Below are positions 12,705 through 12,863 of a stretch of 12,863 nucleotides of DNA, one piece after another; position 1 is the first letter of the stretch; each line of letters starts with the position of its first letter. The notes beneath the pieces were generated by a model. That model saw nothing but the letters and a program-made list of their open reading frames with translations, did no database searches and was not told the origin of the DNA. The translations under genes were made by a program, and so were the position numbers. Source of the stretch: an uncultured bacterium (lineage in GTDB: Bacteria > Bdellovibrionota_C > UBA2361 > SZUA-149 > CALKYB01); assembly GCA_938022485.1 (NCBI GenBank), contig CALIEE010000016.1, positions 1 through 12,863 on the forward strand, written 5' to 3'.

Positions 12705-12863
12705 CTGGTCTTAGTGAAAATTATTCTCTAATCTAAAGGGCGTAATCTATAACAACTAAAAGCCAATATCTATAGCCCTTTGCTTAAACAATTGGACTCT
12801 GATTGGGCTAAAATAAAGCTTAGAGACACTTCTTTTTCGTCAAATTCTATTCTTTTTTTGATA
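12705..12863 (-). promoter_or_regulatory. Upstream region of purKE with a long-loop inverted repeat
   Basis: The 159 bases before purK carry no ORF and must include its promoter unless transcription enters from beyond the window. AAAGGGC (12735-12741) and GCCCTTT (12775-12781) form a perfect 7-bp inverted repeat around 33 bases. The interior holds two related sequences, ATCTATA near 12745-12751 and 12767-12773. I could not find a confident -35/-10 pair. The T-rich right edge (12828-12863) may belong to a neighbouring gene. Confidence 0.4.

Noticed and set aside
12536..12736. Plus-strand ORF opposite the purK start
   Set aside because: It is antisense to conserved purK sequence and has no supporting signals.
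12705..12863. Purine (guanine/adenine) riboswitch upstream of purK
   Set aside because: The conserved junction and loop sequences of the purine riboswitch are not present; only an unrelated long-loop inverted repeat is seen.

Overview
The window looks like chromosomal DNA from a Gram-negative (two-membrane) bacterium of moderate-to-low GC (by eye about 40%). The evidence is four predicted lipoproteins, a PEP-CTERM surface protein and an AlgX/AlgJ-type O-acetyltransferase domain protein. A marine or polysaccharide-rich niche and a Verrucomicrobiota-like relative fit this gene mix, but no rRNA or other phylogenetic marker is present, so the lineage is inference. There are no insertion sequences, tRNAs, phage genes or CRISPR arrays. 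The tetranucleotide CTAG, usually avoided in bacteria, is unusually common throughout.

Left part (1-3334): the tail of an unidentified gene ends at 60 and is closed by a good terminator. Next come an NTF2/SnoaL-like protein (216-686), an unrecognised lipoprotein (981-1550), a convergent ATP10-like lipoprotein (1547-2107, minus strand) whose stop codon overlaps the previous one, and a PEP-CTERM protein (2219-2986, minus strand) with a strong Shine-Dalgarno and its own terminator. A 348-bp gap without genes follows.

Middle (3335-7161): a deiodinase-like thioredoxin-fold lipoprotein and a GFA/CENP-V zinc protein lie in tandem on the minus strand, separated by a perfect 19-bp palindrome. Then come a small unrecognised gene (4657-4836) with its own ribosome binding site and terminator, and a lipoprotein with a GANAV motif. 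A minus-strand MFS transporter carries its terminator inside its last codons, and a divergent DUF4174 protein follows it. The window thus holds three exported thioredoxin-type proteins lacking a CXXC dithiol.

Right part (7317-12863): a 697-residue transporter joins an APC permease to an EIIA-like domain lacking an obvious phospho-histidine and to a TrkA-C/RCK-C ligand-binding domain. It is convergent with an AlgX/AlgJ-like SGNH protein. Then comes the purKE operon (minus strand, 4-bp ATGA overlap), which carries out the two-step carboxylation of AIR to CAIR in purine synthesis. Directly downstream of purE is an intact-looking but start-less C-terminal fragment of a parallel beta-helix protein, in a frame missed by simple ORF calling. 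A run of eight A at the purE stop codon separates the two frames.

I see no single new multi-gene system. The most interesting points are the permease fusion, the start-less beta-helix fragment behind the A8 run, the deiodinase-like protein with its palindrome, the coding-sequence terminator, and the small orphan gene.
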